Both the position numbers and the translations under genes were made by a program. A DNA stretch of 61,454 nucleotides from assembly GCA_031291415.1 (NCBI GenBank), contig JARLJB010000234.1, positions 1-61,454 of the forward strand, in the 5' to 3' direction. The notes under the pieces are model-generated. The model saw only the letters and a list, made by a program, of their open reading frames with translations. It was not told where the DNA came from and did no database searches. This DNA comes from Telmatospirillum sp. (GTDB lineage: Bacteria; Pseudomonadota; Alphaproteobacteria; Rhodospirillales; Magnetospirillaceae). This document shows positions 8,755 to 17,809 of this stretch, piece by piece (positions within the stretch are counted from its first letter, which is position 1; each line of letters begins with the position of its first letter).

Positions 8755-9930
8755 TCAGGCGGGCGGTGTCACCCAAACGGCTTCGCCGCAAACCCACGTG
8801 GCCTTGACCGCCAGATCGCCGTCGAGCAGCGCGAGGTCCGCCTGGAATCCGGGGGCCAGACGGCCGAGGCGGTCGTCGAGGCCCAGGAAGGTCGCCGGAT
8901 AGAGCGCGGCCATGCGTAAGGCTTCCTCAAGCGGTAGCCCTAACAATGACAGGCAGTTGCGGACGGACTGGGCCATGTCGATATCGGCGCCAGCCAGGAC
9001 ACCGTCGGCGTTGACCAGACATCCGTTCCGGCGAAACACCTGTTGCCCCAGAAGAATGAAATCCTCGGCTGCGGTACCGACCGGCGGCATGGCGTCGGTG
9101 ATCAGGAACAACTTTCCGGCCGGTTTGGCGGCATGCATCACGCGCAGCAGCGCCGGATGCACGTGATGGCCGTCGGCGATGACACTGCACCAGGCGTCCT
9201 GCGCATCCAGTCCGGCCACCACCGGGCCGGGGTTGCGGTTGACGATGGGCGGCATGGCGTTGGAAAGATGGGTGAAGCCGCGCAAACCATGCGCCAAAGC
9301 CTGTTGGATGCGCTCGACGCTGGCCAGAGTGTGGCCGGCGGAAACCACGACACCGGCTGCCGTCAGACGGGCGATGACGTCGTCGGCCACCAGTTCGGGG
9401 GCCAGGGTCAGCAGCAACCTCCCGCCGCCGTTCGCCAACCGGGCCGACAGCGTCAACAGATCCGTCATGTCGCTATCGTCGGGCGTGCGGGCGAAACGGG
9501 CGTTGTGGATGCCCTTGCGGGCCGGATTGATGAACGGTCCTTCGAGATGCAGCCCCAGAATGCCTGAGCCAGGCTCATCCACGGCGGCTGAGGCGGCTTC
9601 CATCGCCTGGCGCATCTTGGCGCGATCGTCGGTGATGAATGTGGGGAGCAACCCGGTGGTGCCAAACGGGCGCAGGGTGGCAGCGATGGTTTTGGCCGCC
9701 GCCGCCGTCGGATGATCGTTGAACAGGATTCCTCCGGCGCCGTTGACCTGTAGATCGATGAAGCCGGGGACTAGCAGACTGCCGGCCGGCAGATCGACAC
9801 GCAGGGCGTCGACCTGACGCGCGACGGGTATCAGATCGATGATGCGCGCCCCGTCCAGCAGCAAGGCGTGATCCTCCAGGATGCTGCTGCCGGTGAACAG
9901 CCGGGCGCCGGCCAGAAGACGACGCATCAT
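8755..9930 (-). CDS. nagA: N-acetylglucosamine-6-phosphate deacetylase
   Basis: 392 residues of the amidohydrolase superfamily; it removes acetate from GlcNAc-6-phosphate. The start ATG at 9930 overlaps the stop of the upstream SIS gene (ATGA), implying translational coupling; the next codon is also ATG. Metal and substrate motifs are present: HLEGPFINP with the Glu ligand, SAGHTLA, THLSNAMPP, and LITDAMPP with the catalytic Asp. It works with the neighbouring SIS deaminase and the NagE transporter across the divergent promoter region. Confidence 0.93.
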   Translation of the reverse strand: MMRRLLAGARLFTGSSILEDHALLLDGARIIDLIPVARQVDALRVDLPAGSLLVPGFIDLQVNGAGGILFNDHPTAAAAKTIAATLRPFGTTGLLPTFITDDRAKMRQAMEAASAAVDEPGSGILGLHLEGPFINPARKGIHNARFARTPDDSDMTDLLTLSARLANGGGRLLLTLAPELVADDVIARLTAAGVVVSAGHTLASVERIQQALAHGLRGFTHLSNAMPPIVNRNPGPVVAGLDAQDAWCSVIADGHHVHPALLRVMHAAKPAGKLFLITDAMPPVGTAAEDFILLGQQVFRRNGCLVNADGVLAGADIDMAQSVRNCLSLLGLPLEEALRMAALYPATFLGLDDRLGRLAPGFQADLALLDGDLAVKATWVCGEAVWVTPPA

Positions 9931-10985
9931 ACTGTTTCCGTAACCTTGCGCAGATGGGCCGGCACGTCGGGATCGTATCCCCGGCAGCGAGCCAGGCGCG
10001 CCACCGCCATGTAGAAGCTTTGGATCTGGCAAAGTGGCGCGATGGCCGGCGGCAGGCCGGGCAAGGTCGGTAGAAGCGCGGCGCCTTTGGCCGGCAGGGC
10101 CGACCAGACCATGCCTCCCTGGGCGGCAATGCGTTCGACCGCCTGTCGGGTGGACGAGGCCGAAAGGTCGTCCTGTCCCAGGGCGAGAACGGGAAGGCGT
10201 GGGCCGATCATCGCCAAGGGGCCGTGAATCACCTCGGCGATACTGAATGCCTCGGCATGCAGACAGCAGGTTTCCTTGAGCTTGAGGGCAATTTCACAAG
10301 CCACGCCGAGACTTGGGCCACGGCCCACCACGAACAGGCCTTCGGCCAAGCTCAGACGGTCAAGGACCGGCCACCAGTCGAGGTCACGGGCGGCGGCCAG
10401 AGCATCGGGGAGCGCCTGGACGGCCTCCTTGAGCGGTTGCGAATTCGACCAATGGGCCGTCAGCGACAGAAAGGCCAGTGTCGAGGCAAGATAGGATTTG
10501 GTCGCCGAGATGCTGATCTCCGGGCCGGCACTCAACGGCAGGCTGATGTCGCAAAGCCCGGACAGCGGCGAGGTCTCGTCGTTGATGAAACCGACCACCA
10601 GGGCGCCGCCGGCCTTGGCTTTCTCGGCCAATTTCAGCAAGTCGGGGCTGCGGCCCGATTGCGAGACCGTGATGAACAGGCTGTTTTTCAGATCGAGGTC
10701 GGTGTCGTAAAGCGAGGCAACGCTGGGACCGACCGACGCCACGACGGTTTTCAGCGTCGTTTCGATCAGATATTTGCCATAGCTGGCGGCGTGATCGGAG
10801 CTGCCGCGGGCGCAGGTGACGACGAAGCGGGGCGGCGTTTTGCGCAGCCTTGACCCCAATTCGGCGAAGGCATCGGCATGACGGACGATTTGCCGCCGGG
10901 CGACATCCGAAGCTTCGGCGGCTTCGCTGGTCAGCGCGCTCGGCTTGAGGGCCGGTGCCGTCGACGGGGTTGGCGTAACAGTCAT
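9927..10985 (-). CDS. SIS-domain glucosamine-6-phosphate deaminase (NagB-II type)
   Basis: 352 residues. ATG 10985 has GAGGAGAT six bases upstream. Two SIS (sugar isomerase) domains resemble the C-terminal half of GlmS without the glutaminase: the first carries CARGSSDHAASYGKY and SQSGRSPDLL, the second GRGPSLGVACEIALKLKE. Proteins of this shape next to nagA are the non-orthologous deaminase NagB-II, giving fructose-6-phosphate and ammonia from glucosamine-6-phosphate. The relative AgaS is the main alternative; the nagA/nagE/HutC-regulator context favours GlcNAc. Confidence 0.85.
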   Translation of the reverse strand: MTVTPTPSTAPALKPSALTSEAAEASDVARRQIVRHADAFAELGSRLRKTPPRFVVTCARGSSDHAASYGKYLIETTLKTVVASVGPSVASLYDTDLDLKNSLFITVSQSGRSPDLLKLAEKAKAGGALVVGFINDETSPLSGLCDISLPLSAGPEISISATKSYLASTLAFLSLTAHWSNSQPLKEAVQALPDALAAARDLDWWPVLDRLSLAEGLFVVGRGPSLGVACEIALKLKETCCLHAEAFSIAEVIHGPLAMIGPRLPVLALGQDDLSASSTRQAVERIAAQGGMVWSALPAKGAALLPTLPGLPPAIAPLCQIQSFYMAVARLARCRGYDPDVPAHLRKVTETV

Positions 10986-11004
10986 GGACTATCTCCTCGC
11001 GGCC

Positions 11005-11778
11005 TTACCGGGACCATCCGGCAAGGCTCAGTTCAACCAGGAAGTCATATATGTCGCCGCGATAGTGGGACCGGACGAATTCGACCGGGCGTCCGCTTTC
11101 CAACAGTGTTCGGCGTTCGATATAAAGCGCCGCGCTGCCGGCCTTGATGTCGAGCAGGGGGGCCAGTTCCGGGGGCAGGATGACTGCCCGCAAGAGCTGC
11201 AGGGCCCGAAACGGTGGATAGCCCAGTTCTTCCAGTTTTTCGTAAAGAGATCCAGTGACGATCGACGGATCGGGAAGAAAACTGGTCGGAATCACCGCCA
11301 GTTCGACGGCGACCGGCACCTCGTCGGCCAACCGTTGCCGATAAAGCCGGCTGACCGTTGTTCCTGGCGAAAGATCGAGCGCCAGCGCCTCTTCCGGCGT
11401 CGCCACGGCAACGCTGTATTCCAGCCAGCGCGATCCGGCGGTCAGGCCACGCGACTGCATGTCGTCGGTGAAACTGGTCAGCATCGACAACCGCTGTTCG
11501 ACATGCGGCGCCGGTGTGATGAAGGTGCCGGCACCCTGCCGCTGGCTCAACAGCCCTTCACCGGTCAATTGATGAAGCGCCTTGCGGACGGTGACCCGCG
11601 AGACACCGAAACTTTCGGCGAGATCCCGTTCGCTGGGCAGCGCGCCCAGCGCATCCAGGCGTCCCTCCTGCATCAAGCGACGCAGGTGGCGGGCCAGTTG
11701 CAAATAGAGCGGCAAAGGGCTGTCGCTGGAAAGAGCGCTTTTGTCAAAAGGGGCGGTGGCTTGTTCGAGCGCGGACAC
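11005..11778 (-). CDS. GntR/HutC-family transcription regulator, NagR-like
   Basis: 257 residues. The start is taken as GTG 11778, preceded by GGGAA at a normal distance; upstream codons in the frame look non-coding. An N-terminal GntR winged helix (LPSERDLAESFGVSRVTVRKAL) is followed by a UTRA effector domain (from about residue 95) of the kind that senses GlcNAc-6-phosphate or glucosamine-6-phosphate in NagR/DasR. It is the first gene of the nagB-II/nagA operon and divergent from the MurQ/NagE pair, so it probably controls both sides. Confidence 0.85.
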   Translation of the reverse strand: MSALEQATAPFDKSALSSDSPLPLYLQLARHLRRLMQEGRLDALGALPSERDLAESFGVSRVTVRKALHQLTGEGLLSQRQGAGTFITPAPHVEQRLSMLTSFTDDMQSRGLTAGSRWLEYSVAVATPEEALALDLSPGTTVSRLYRQRLADEVPVAVELAVIPTSFLPDPSIVTGSLYEKLEELGYPPFRALQLLRAVILPPELAPLLDIKAGSAALYIERRTLLESGRPVEFVRSHYRGDIYDFLVELSLAGWSR

Positions 11779-12100
11779 GGGAGATTCCCAACCAGTCGAG
11801 AGTGGATATGGATGATACCAATATAAGCCAAAATTACAAGCTGCCCCGGTGCCAATCCGGAAATTGTTCCTGCATGACACTCGACAAAGGTTATATCTGC
11901 TGCGGTCACGAAGATTCATAAAACAACATAAAATCAAATAGATATAATGGTTACGCGGTAAGATTTGAGACCCTCTTGGCGATATCTGATGGCCGCATGG
12001 GTGGACTATTGGTTGTTTCATCTTGCGCGATGCCGGTAGTCTGGATAAGCTTTTGTATAAGTCCAATATAATGCCAATTGTGCAGCGGAGAGATCAGGCG
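11779..12100. promoter_or_regulatory. Divergent promoter region of the amino-sugar locus
   Basis: These 322 bases between divergent regulator and etherase genes are AT-rich and hold no gene I can support. The 9-mer CCAATATAA occurs at 11818-11826 and 12063-12071, 40 bases before one start codon and 30 before the other, in the same orientation; it may be part of a regulator site. Clear DasR/NagR palindromes were not found by eye. Confidence 0.4.
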
Positions 12101-13030
12101 ATGGATCCGACGGAAGAGGCCGCCTCGCGCTATCGCGGCATGGATGTCTGGCCAGTCCAGGACGTTCTTCATGCGTTGTGGTCGGGGCAAATGACTGCCG
12201 CGGCCGCCTGTCTCCACACGCTGCCGGCCTTGACGCAAGTGGTGGAGGCCGCGGCCAGTCGGCTGGGGGCGGGACATGGGCGTCTGATTTATGTCGGAGC
12301 CGGTTCGGCCGGCATGGTGGCAGCTCTTGACGCCAGTGACCTGGGCGACACCTTCGACTGGCCGTCGGACCGGCTGGAAATTCTTTTGGCTGGTGGACTT
12401 GACCTTTCTCGCGGCTTGGCCGCCGAGATTGAGGACGACGGCGCCGCCGGACGGGACGGTCTGCGGGCATTGACCGCCGGCCCCGACGATGTGGTGATCG
12501 GCGTGTCGGCAAGCGGTCGCAGCGTCTTTACCATCGCCGCCATTGAGGTGGCGCGGCAGGCTGGCGCGTTGACCGTCGCGGTGACCAGCAACACTGGGAC
12601 ACCATTGATTGATGCCGCCCAGTACCCCTTGGTCGTTGTCACCGGTCCGGAAGTGGTCGTCGGGTCGACGAGATTGGGAGCCGGTACCGCCCAAAAAGTC
12701 ATCCTCAATCTATTTTCGACGGCCGTGATGGTTCGTTTGGGCCGTGTCCACGACAATCTGATGGTCGATGTCCGTCCCCGAAACGCCAAGCTGCGTCGCC
12801 GTTGCACCACCATGGTGGCCCGCATCTCCGGCGTCGAGGAGGCTGTCGCGGACGAGGCGTTGGCCCGCTATGGCGACGTGAAGAGCGCCGTCCTGGGTCT
12901 CGCCGGGGCGTCAGCCGACGACATTCCGGATCTGTTGGCGGCTGTCGGAGGAAACCTCCGCCGGGCCTTGGCCAATGTCCGGCCAGACGTGCGCCCAACG
13001 GTGGAGGCGCCGTCGTCACAGCAAAAATAG
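12101..13030 (+). CDS. murQ: N-acetylmuramic acid 6-phosphate etherase-like protein (MurQ family)
   Basis: 309 residues. ATG 12101 with GGAGA upstream; an earlier in-frame start at 12023 adds 26 atypical residues. MurQ cleaves the lactyl ether of MurNAc-6-phosphate to give GlcNAc-6-phosphate, feeding nagA. A SIS domain with YVGAGSAGMVAALDASD, GVSASGRSVFTI and the family signature GTAQKVILNLFSTAVM ... NLMVDVRPRNAKL is seen. In E. coli MurQ the first of these motifs reads LDASE with a Glu believed to be catalytic; here it is Asp, while the second acidic motif (AAEIEDD) is kept. Function is therefore likely but not certain. NagE follows after 58 bases. Confidence 0.8.
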   Translation: MDPTEEAASRYRGMDVWPVQDVLHALWSGQMTAAAACLHTLPALTQVVEAAASRLGAGHGRLIYVGAGSAGMVAALDASDLGDTFDWPSDRLEILLAGGLDLSRGLAAEIEDDGAAGRDGLRALTAGPDDVVIGVSASGRSVFTIAAIEVARQAGALTVAVTSNTGTPLIDAAQYPLVVVTGPEVVVGSTRLGAGTAQKVILNLFSTAVMVRLGRVHDNLMVDVRPRNAKLRRRCTTMVARISGVEEAVADEALARYGDVKSAVLGLAGASADDIPDLLAAVGGNLRRALANVRPDVRPTVEAPSSQQK

Positions 13031-13088
13031 GACCCGAAAATGCATGACGGGGCGATGCCCCGCCGCTTCGTCGTAGGAGATGTCAGAG

Positions 13089-14543
13089 ATGAGCGCGATG
13101 AAATTTGGAGGGGTGCAGAAACTGGGCCGCGCCTTGATGCTGCCTATCGCCGTGCTGCCGATTGCCGGCTTGCTCTTGCGGTTGGGCCAACCGGACCTGT
13201 TGGCAATGCCGTTCGTCGCCGCGGCCGGTGACGCGATCTTCGCCAATTTGGGCATCCTGTTCGCCATCGGCGTTGCCGTCGGATTTGCCGAGGAAAATCA
13301 CGGAGCGGCCGGCTTGGCCGGCGTCGTCGGCTATTTCGTTACTATCGTTGGCGCCCAATCGATCGTCGCGGTGCCTCCCGATATCGCTGCCGATGTCGTC
13401 AAGGCGGCCGCCTACAAGGCCGGCATGGCCAAACACATCAGCATTCCGGTCGGCATTCTGTGCGGTCTGACCGGTGGTTGGGTCTATAACCATTTCCACA
13501 ACATCAGGTTGCCGGACTATCTGGCGTTCTTCGGCGGCCGGCGGTTCGTGCCGATCGCCACTGGATTCGCCGCCCTGTTTCTCGCGGCGGCCTTCGGGTG
13601 GGGCTTGCCGTCCATCGAGAGTGGACTCGATGCCCTGGCCCGTGCCGTTTTCGCCATGGGCGACTTCGGCCTGTTTCTCTATGGCGTGTTCAACCGGTTG
13701 CTGATCGTCACCGGTCTGCATCACATCCTGAACAGTCTGGCCTGGTTTATTCTGGGAAACTTCAATGGCACCACCGGTGATCTGAACCGGTTCTTCGCCG
13801 GCGATCCGACGGCCGGCGCCTTCATGGCCGGCTTCTTCCCGGTGATGATGTTCGGTCTGCCGGCCGCCTGTCTGGCCATGTATCATGCGGCACCCAAGGC
13901 GAAGCGTGCCCGGGTCGGCGGTATCCTGCTGTCGATGGCCTTGACCGCCTTCCTGACCGGCGTTACCGAACCGGTGGAATTCTCGTTCATGTTCCTGGCG
14001 CCATCCCTGTACGCCGTTCATGCCGTGTTGACCGGCCTTTCGCTGGTGATCATGGATCTTTTGAATGTCAAACTGGGATTTGGTTTCTCGGCTGGTCTTT
14101 TCGACTATGTGATCAATTTCAAGAAGGCGACCAATCCCTGGTTGCTTATGCCGGTCGGAGCTGTGTATTTCGCGCTTTATTACGGTCTGTTCAGAGTGGT
14201 GATCGCCAAGGCCGGTCTGCGGACCATCGGGCGCGAGGACGACGGCGAGGTGGAGACCGCGACGGTGCCGCTGGCCGCTGGCGAACGGGGGCTGTCCTAT
14301 CTGCAGGCGTTGGGCGGTGCCGCCAATGTCAAAGTGTGCGAATCCTGCGCGACCCGGCTTCGGATTGAGGTGGCCGACAACGACCGGATCGACGATCGCG
14401 CTTTGAAGGCCCTGGGAGCGCGCGGTGTCGTGCGGCTGGGCGTGGGGACCATTCAAGTGGTCATCGGCCCGATTGCCGAACAGATTGCCGACGAGGTTCA
14501 GGCGGCGATACGGCTGGCGCGGGCACCTCGACCACAGGGCTGA
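13089..14543 (+). CDS. nagE: PTS N-acetylglucosamine-type permease, EIIC-EIIB
   Basis: 484 residues. ATG 13089 is chosen because AGGAG ends nine bases before it; the ATG at 13080 overlaps that site. Residues 1-380 form a multi-pass EIIC glucose-family domain (LPIAVLPIAGLLL, FAEENHG, GVTEPVEFSFMFLAP). Residues about 405-480 are an EIIB domain with the phosphorylatable Cys in SCATRLRIEV. No EIIA domain is attached, so EIIA, HPr and EI must come from elsewhere. It imports and phosphorylates GlcNAc or a relative (possibly MurNAc, given the adjacent etherase). It lies downstream of murQ in a likely operon. Confidence 0.88.
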   Translation: MSAMKFGGVQKLGRALMLPIAVLPIAGLLLRLGQPDLLAMPFVAAAGDAIFANLGILFAIGVAVGFAEENHGAAGLAGVVGYFVTIVGAQSIVAVPPDIAADVVKAAAYKAGMAKHISIPVGILCGLTGGWVYNHFHNIRLPDYLAFFGGRRFVPIATGFAALFLAAAFGWGLPSIESGLDALARAVFAMGDFGLFLYGVFNRLLIVTGLHHILNSLAWFILGNFNGTTGDLNRFFAGDPTAGAFMAGFFPVMMFGLPAACLAMYHAAPKAKRARVGGILLSMALTAFLTGVTEPVEFSFMFLAPSLYAVHAVLTGLSLVIMDLLNVKLGFGFSAGLFDYVINFKKATNPWLLMPVGAVYFALYYGLFRVVIAKAGLRTIGREDDGEVETATVPLAAGERGLSYLQALGGAANVKVCESCATRLRIEVADNDRIDDRALKALGARGVVRLGVGTIQVVIGPIAEQIADEVQAAIRLARAPRPQG

Positions 14544-14895
14544 TAACGAAACGGCAAATGTCCCGGGGTGGGCATACGGTCAAGAGGTATTCAGGATAAC
14601 AAAAAGAGCCCCTGGAAAACGCGCGCTATCGCAAAAGTATGCGGGCAAAGATAATCGTCAGTGTAACGGAAATGAAATTTGACGATTCAGGTTGCCGCCG
14701 ATTTGCGATGGCGCGGTCTTGCTCGGCCCATCGACGGTCGCGCCGCGGTGTTCGCGCTTGCCGGCCCGAGGGGAGTATGGCGCCCTGTTTGTTGCCACAA
14801 TTATGCAGCCGATTCACTTTTCTCGATTCGGTCGTGAAATTTGTTGCGGATAACTCGTGATTACTTGTTGACGGCGGGAATCAGAGTGTGATTCC
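14544..14895. other. Intergenic region without a supported gene
   Basis: 352 bases between nagE and ftsB. Short open frames here have no recognisable product. A small inverted repeat, GGAATCA at 14877-14883 and TGATTCC at 14889-14895, directly abuts the ftsB ATG and could hide its ribosome site. No terminator with a T-run was found. Confidence 0.4.
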
Positions 14896-15222
14896 ATGCC
14901 CGCCATGGCCATCTTGAACGAAATACGCCGCCGCGCCCGCCATGTGGTCGGTCCCTTCATCGGACTGACGGCGGTCGTCTATTTCGCCTACCATACGGTG
15001 CAGGGCGATCGCGGCTTGCTGGCCTGGTGGCGACTGACCCAGGAAATCAAGCAGTCCGAAGAGACGCTGTCCCATCTCGAAGAGGTGCGGGACAATCTTG
15101 ATCATCGCGCCCAACTTCTGCGTCCGGAACATCTCGATGCCGACATGCTGGAAGAGCGGTCGAGGCTGATGTTGAACATGGGGCGCGACGACGAGGTCGT
15201 CATCTTGCGGCCGCATTCCTGA
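14896..15222 (+). CDS. ftsB: Septum formation initiator FtsB/DivIC family protein
   Basis: 108 residues: a short cytoplasmic N-terminus, one membrane segment (about residues 18-34, VGPFIGLTAVVYFAYHT), then a periplasmic coiled coil with LTQEIKQSEETLSHLEEV and a conserved C-terminal ERSRLMLNMGRDDEVV. The family bridges FtsQ and FtsL in the divisome. ATG 14896 is used; ATG 14905 is also possible and the Shine-Dalgarno signal is weak. In many alphaproteobacteria this gene sits between eno and pdhA; here it is isolated, about 15.7 kb from pdhA. Confidence 0.85.
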   Translation: MPAMAILNEIRRRARHVVGPFIGLTAVVYFAYHTVQGDRGLLAWWRLTQEIKQSEETLSHLEEVRDNLDHRAQLLRPEHLDADMLEERSRLMLNMGRDDEVVILRPHS

Positions 15223-15246
15223 TCGGATCTTGGCCGGGCGGGGCTG

Positions 15247-15280
15247 GCCACGTTTCGGGACCAATGTCCCAAAACGTGGC
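15247..15280. terminator. Hairpin between convergent ftsB and dehydrogenase genes
   Basis: GCCACGTTTCGGGAC (15247-15261) pairs with GTCCCAAAACGTGGC (15266-15280), 15 bp with one G-T wobble and a four-base loop. It sits between two converging genes, which suits a shared terminator, though the T-tract is poor. Confidence 0.45.
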
Positions 15281-15294
15281 TTATCCAGGCAAGG

Positions 15295-16329
15295 TCAGGC
15301 GGTCGCCAGACTGGCTTTCGCTTCCATCATCTGTTGCCAGGTCTCGTCGTCGACGTCGATTCCGTCGTGCGTCCGTTCGGCTTTTCGACGTTGCTCGGGC
15401 TCGCCCGGGAACAGGATCTCCTCGCCTTCGACGGTGCGCGATTGGCGGACCCAGGGCAGAAACGCATCGATTTCGGAGCGGAAGCTGTCGGCGCCGCCCA
15501 GCATGGCGGGGTTGATCAGGATGGACAGCATGCCGTTCAAGACCCGCATGTCGCCCGGAGTGGATTGACGCTCGGTCAGGCTGCCGGTCATGGCTGCACC
15601 CAGCAGGGAACAGATCAACGCCAGTCCGCCACCTTTATGCTTGCCGAAGGGAAGTAGCGCGCCGAAAGGTTCCTTGATCATGCAGGTCGGATCTGTCGTC
15701 GGTTGGCCATCGGCATCGACGACAAGGCCGGGTTCCAGCGGTTTTTCGGTGTTGAAGGCGACGCGGGCCTTACCGAGGGCGATGCCGCTGGTGGCGAAGT
15801 CGAGAATCATCGGTGTCTGGCCGTCGCGCGGCACCCCGACGCAAAATGGATTGGTCCCCAGCTTGGCATCGACGCCATTCCAGGGAGCGACCAGCGGGCG
15901 GAAGAACGCGTTGACGAAGTGGATCGAAACAAGACCGGCGCTTGCGCAACGCTCCGCCCAGGCGCCGATACGGGCCAAATGATGGGCATTCTTCAGGCTG
16001 ATGACGCAGACGCCGGCGCTTTTGGCACGCGCGATGCCGGCATCCATCACCTGGGCGCCGATCACTTGGCCATAACCGCTCTGGCCATCGAAAACCAGAA
16101 TGGCCTGATGGTCGGCCAGTAGTTTCGCCGAGGTGTTGGGTTTCAGGCCACCCTGCCTGATCGAGGCGACATAATGGGGAATCATGCCGACCCCATGGGA
16201 ATCGTGACCTTGGAGATTGGCCTCCACCAGATTGGTGGCAACGATTTTGGCTTCGTCCGCTGAACTTCCGGCCAGACGAACGATTTCGGCGACGGTCGCC
16301 GTGAGCTGTTGTGGTGAAAAGCGGGGCAT
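15295..16329 (-). CDS. Malate/L-lactate dehydrogenase family (Ldh_2) oxidoreductase
   Basis: 344 residues. ATG 16329 has GGAAGAG upstream. The Ldh_2 (YlbC/YiaK) family is a non-Rossmann NAD(P)-dependent dehydrogenase acting on 2-hydroxy acids, 2,3-diketo-gulonate, ureidoglycolate or delta-pyrroline carboxylates. Seen: the catalytic-His region NLQGHDSHGVGMIPHY near residue 45, KNAHHLARIG, and the cofactor segment TNPFCVGVP ... LDFATSGIALGKARVA. Substrate cannot be assigned. The gene is read alone on the minus strand and converges on ftsB. Confidence 0.85.
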   Translation of the reverse strand: MPRFSPQQLTATVAEIVRLAGSSADEAKIVATNLVEANLQGHDSHGVGMIPHYVASIRQGGLKPNTSAKLLADHQAILVFDGQSGYGQVIGAQVMDAGIARAKSAGVCVISLKNAHHLARIGAWAERCASAGLVSIHFVNAFFRPLVAPWNGVDAKLGTNPFCVGVPRDGQTPMILDFATSGIALGKARVAFNTEKPLEPGLVVDADGQPTTDPTCMIKEPFGALLPFGKHKGGGLALICSLLGAAMTGSLTERQSTPGDMRVLNGMLSILINPAMLGGADSFRSEIDAFLPWVRQSRTVEGEEILFPGEPEQRRKAERTHDGIDVDDETWQQMMEAKASLATA

Positions 16330-16682
16330 GGACTCTTCCGGGTGCTTAAGAACGATGGGTTTGACACAAGGATCGGACCTGGCCCGCCCAGTCATTGAGA
16401 CCGGCAAACGATTGGACCATCACGGAGGCGACCGACCCGGATTCCCATCCTACGGATCTTCTGTGGCTCGGCAACAGTTAGAAAACTTTTTTTCTTCCTG
16501 GGCCGGCCCAGAAACGCGAAATAATGTTTCGTGACTGCTCGCATCCTCATTTCCCGAGCAAGTTGCTTCAGGGTTTCGGTCAAATGGCATGACCCTATCG
16601 GCGCTCCGGAGAGGAAAGGGCTTGCTCCAGATCGTCCTGCAATCGATGACGCGGCTGTCAGCCATTGTCGCGACGTCCTCGG
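16330..16682. other. Intergenic region without a supported gene
   Basis: 353 bases between the Ldh_2 gene and the first GlpP-fusion gene. It contains a perfect 14-bp palindrome CTGGGCCGGCCCAG at 16498-16511 next to a run of T on the plus strand. No coding frame resembles a known protein, and no remnant of a transposase catalytic ORF was recognised. Confidence 0.4.
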
Positions 16683-17687
16683 CTAAAGAATCCAGAGGGA
16701 CGAATTACTTGTGGCCACCGAAGTTACGCCATGCTGCACCAATTCCTCGATCTGACGCATGCTGTTGACCAGGCCGGTTGCGACAACAGGCAGCTCTGGA
16801 TTGGATGCGCGCAAAGAAGGCACCAACAATGGAGCGACGACCGCGGGCAGCACTTCAATGGCATGAGGCACAAAGTGGTGGAGTGAGCGGGTGATGTTAC
16901 GCGAGGCGATCGAGTCGACGGCAAACGTTCTCTGCATGGCGATAATACCTTGCGAATGCGCTGCCCTGAGAACGGACTGGTGGGTCGAGACAACTCCCGC
17001 GACTCCCAACTTGACCAACAAAGTGACCGCATCACAATCCTGGGCGAAACCTGTCAGCAGATCGAGGTTGGCGATGGGAAGTTTGCCGGCGCCACGCAGT
17101 TTTCTCAGTACGTATCCGATCGTCATCGGATTGCCATAGAGCAACGAGACAACCAGCGAGGGAGAAGCAATCGCGGCCGGAATGAACTCGAAACTTCGCA
17201 GGGCCGGAATGATGCGCGACTGCTCCAGTATGCCGCGAACAGTCTTATGCATCTCGGATGCCTGGCCATTGGCGGCTTCCATCGGGACGCCTTGCGCATC
17301 GACCTCGCCTTGTTCGGCAGGCACGGTCTCATCGGCGCGCGACGCTCCCGGTTCTGCGGGAGGAACGTCAGCCGCGCTTTGTTCGCAATCCGTCAGACCG
17401 CAATAGGATCCATCGTCCTGCAAAGCCTCAGAAGAAATGCGGTACTTGAGAAGGGCGCGCCGCTCGAGCAAGAAATCGGTCACGATCTGCTTGAGAATGC
17501 AGTTTTCATCCTCCAGCATCTTCATCCCGGGTTTGCCGCTTGCTTGCGAACCGTACTGCTCCATCCACTGATGAAGCACGTCTTCTTCAACACCGTAGAT
17601 GTGAGACAAATCCGCGACGCCCATGCCCGATTCAAGCTGGCGTAGAATTTTGCAGATTTCTGTTTTGCTTAAGCTGGGATTGCCCAC
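16683..17687 (-). CDS. IS3-OrfA-type HTH fused to GlpP (G3P-responsive antiterminator) domain, copy 1
   Basis: 334 residues from GTG 17687 (GGGGG upstream); a TTG at 17705 is also in frame, but copy 2 supports the GTG. Residues about 6-45 are a helix-turn-helix like IS3/IS911 OrfA transposase (ICKILRQLESGMGVADLSHI, then HQWMEQYG). About 55-84 are a zipper-like coil (MLEDENCILKQIV). An acidic linker follows to about 150. Residues 153-334 match GlpP of Bacillus: LDLLTGF, GVVST, QRTFAVDS, EVLPAVVAPLL, ATGLVNSMRQIEEL, VATSNSSLW. GlpP binds glycerol-3-phosphate and antiterminates glp leaders in Firmicutes. It is the last gene of the glp block, so autoregulation by G3P is plausible. No transposase catalytic domain is attached. 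Confidence 0.85.
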   Translation of the reverse strand: MGNPSLSKTEICKILRQLESGMGVADLSHIYGVEEDVLHQWMEQYGSQASGKPGMKMLEDENCILKQIVTDFLLERRALLKYRISSEALQDDGSYCGLTDCEQSAADVPPAEPGASRADETVPAEQGEVDAQGVPMEAANGQASEMHKTVRGILEQSRIIPALRSFEFIPAAIASPSLVVSLLYGNPMTIGYVLRKLRGAGKLPIANLDLLTGFAQDCDAVTLLVKLGVAGVVSTHQSVLRAAHSQGIIAMQRTFAVDSIASRNITRSLHHFVPHAIEVLPAVVAPLLVPSLRASNPELPVVATGLVNSMRQIEELVQHGVTSVATSNSSLWIL

Positions 17688-17809
17688 AAAATTCCCCCGT
17701 TCCAAATATTTTTACAGAGAAGCGATGTTTTTCATAAGTCTTCCCTAAAATCATTTCTACAAGATCTCCCCCCTGCAGAGGGCGGCTTTCTATATACTCT
17801 CGAATTGTA

